Below, piece after piece: positions 6,508 through 7,298 of a DNA stretch of 7,298 nucleotides. The translations under genes were made by a program, and so were the position numbers. Every line of letters begins with the position of its first letter. The stretch's first letter is position 1. Below the pieces are notes generated by a model, which was given only the letters and a program-made list of their open reading frames with translations, had not been told where the DNA came from and ran no database searches. Origin of the DNA: Chitinophagaceae bacterium (GTDB lineage Bacteria; Bacteroidota; Bacteroidia; Chitinophagales; Chitinophagaceae); the NCBI GenBank assembly GCA_017882205.1, contig JADGPY010000181.1, positions 1 through 7,298 on the forward strand, given 5' to 3'.

Positions 6508-7086
6508 TTGAATACTACAAGCAACCATATCCTTTCCGAATCCGACTTAATAGATGGCTGCATTAATGGAAATCGCCAAATGCAGGAACTGCTTTACCAT
6601 CGATTTTCATCTAAAATGTATGCTGTTTGCCTGCGTTACTCAGGAAATGTTGAGGATGCACGTGATCTTTTGCAGGAAGGATTTATTAAAATATTTAAGA
6701 ATCTTCCCAAATATAGGGGGGATGGCTCTTTTGAAGGCTGGATAAGAAGAATCTTCGTGAATACTTCTATCGAATATTTCAGAAGAAAAGTAAACTTGTA
6801 TAATGTAACAGAAACACAGGAAAATACGATTGAAGATAAAGAATGGAATGTGCTTGATAATTTTGCAGAAAAAGACATAATAAGCATTATTAATCAGCTA
6901 TCACCGGGATACAGGGCGGTCTTTAATATGCATGTTATCGAGGGCTATTCTCACAAGGAAATTGGCGAGGTATTAGGCATTAATGAAGGAACCAGTAAAT
7001 CCCAGCTTGCAAGGGCTAAATTGGTCCTTAGAAAACTGGTTGAAAGCAGGTTGAACAGTACAGCAAATGATCAGGTGAACTATTAA
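6508..7086 (+). CDS. ECF-type RNA polymerase sigma factor (sigma-70 family)
   Basis: This 192-residue protein has only the sigma2 and sigma4 domains of group 4 (ECF) factors and should direct RNA polymerase to a special promoter set. Sigma2 spans about residues 26-95, with the core-binding segment DARDLLQEGFIKIFKNL (50-66) and the -10 recognition segment FEGWIRRIFVNTSIEYFRRK (75-94). Sigma4 spans about 126-180, with a helix-turn-helix in YSHKEIGEVLGINEGTSKSQ (147-166). The start is TTG: an in-frame stop (TAA 6481-6483) blocks extension, no in-frame ATG lies between, and the first ATG (residue 25) would remove the first conserved helix DLIDGCINGN. The gap from rdgB is 71 nt with no clear terminator or promoter, so some transcription may come from rdgB. 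The next gene, 6 nt on, is its probable anti-sigma factor. Target genes are unknown. Confidence 0.93.
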   Translation: MNTTSNHILSESDLIDGCINGNRQMQELLYHRFSSKMYAVCLRYSGNVEDARDLLQEGFIKIFKNLPKYRGDGSFEGWIRRIFVNTSIEYFRRKVNLYNVTETQENTIEDKEWNVLDNFAEKDIISIINQLSPGYRAVFNMHVIEGYSHKEIGEVLGINEGTSKSQLARAKLVLRKLVESRLNSTANDQVNY

Positions 7087-7092
7087 ATTATT

Positions 7093-7298
7093 ATGCCACA
7101 GACCTTTAAAGAAAAAATGTATGAATATGAAGCGGTACCCCCTCAAGGTGTATGGGAGAGTATTGCTGCTGCGCTGGATGACGAAAACAACGAACAGGTA
7201 GAACAGGTAGAACAGGTAGAACAGGAAGTTCAGGAAGTACCCCCGATCCTGTCTTCAGAAAAAAGAACTGGTAAGCTAAAATATATTTCGATGATAGC
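7093..7298 (+). CDS. Probable anti-sigma factor, N-terminal part, truncated by window edge
   Basis: ATG 7093-7095 opens a frame of 68 codons plus two bases to the window end; the rest is missing. It starts 6 nt after the sigma factor stop, so the two are translationally close and co-transcribed. Residues 7-29 (EKMYEYEAVPPQGVWESIAAALD) contain YExxPPxxVWxxI, a pattern I associate with Bacteroidota membrane anti-sigma factors encoded beside ECF sigmas. Residues 34-48 are a low-complexity acidic linker made of EQV repeats. The final KRTGKLKYISMI may lead into a transmembrane helix, which such proteins usually have, but it is not visible. By context it should hold the sigma factor inactive at the inner membrane until a signal arrives. 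Function is inferred mainly from position and the short motif. Confidence 0.75.
   Translation, partial: MPQTFKEKMYEYEAVPPQGVWESIAAALDDENNEQVEQVEQVEQEVQEVPPILSSEKRTGKLKYISMI
7192..7236 (+). repeat. 9-bp in-frame tandem repeat in the anti-sigma gene
   Basis: Three perfect copies of GAACAGGTA (7192-7218) are followed by two degenerate units, GAACAGGAA and GTTCAGGAA. They encode EQV-EQV-EQV-EQE-VQE. The unit is a multiple of three, so copy-number change would alter linker length without breaking the frame. Confidence 0.9.

Noticed and set aside
6554..6887. Plus- and minus-strand frames inside the sigma factor gene
   Set aside because: Both overlap the conserved sigma2 coding region in other frames and have no recognisable domain.
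1..7298. tRNA or rRNA genes, CRISPR arrays, insertion sequences or phage genes
   Set aside because: I saw no cloverleaf, spaced direct repeats, transposase motifs or terminal inverted repeats; nearly all DNA is explained by conserved genes.

Overview
The window looks like a chromosomal segment of a Bacteroidota bacterium, probably a member of the Chitinophagaceae or a close relative. The evidence is: the phylum-specific promoter pattern TTTG-N20-TACCTTTG upstream of rpsL; AT-rich intergenic DNA with start codons mostly lacking Shine-Dalgarno sequences; an ECF sigma factor followed by an anti-sigma gene with a PPxxVW N-terminus; and a secreted GloVer-repeat protein. The phylum is fairly secure; the family is inferred.

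Left part, all on the minus strand (read from high to low coordinates): ilvE (branched-chain aminotransferase), rpsL (S12), rpsG (S7), fusA (EF-G), then the 5' part of a secreted GloVer-repeat protein that runs off the left edge. rpsL and rpsG form a short operon with a near-ideal promoter and an intrinsic terminator. fusA follows the str order but appears to be a separate unit: the rpsG terminator, a TAACTTTG promoter element and a leader of about 120 nt precede it, and a strong hairpin terminator follows it. The S10 ribosomal operon, which often follows fusA, is absent here.

Right part, all on the plus strand: a short uncharacterised gene divergent from ilvE, then rdgB (house-cleaning dITP/XTP pyrophosphatase) 4 nt later, then a TTG-initiated ECF-type sigma factor and, 6 nt after it, the start of its probable anti-sigma factor, cut by the right edge. 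The sigma/anti-sigma pair is a likely envelope or stress signalling module.

The most interesting item is the uncharacterised 166-residue protein at 5356-5856. Its overall layout and C-terminal segment resemble the psi subunit (HolD) of DNA polymerase III as I recall the E. coli protein. This is a hypothesis from visual comparison, not an established homology. Pairing with rdgB would link it to replication and nucleotide-pool quality. Secondary points are a 9-bp in-frame tandem repeat in the anti-sigma gene, overlapping divergent promoters between ilvE and the psi-like gene, and the split str operon.
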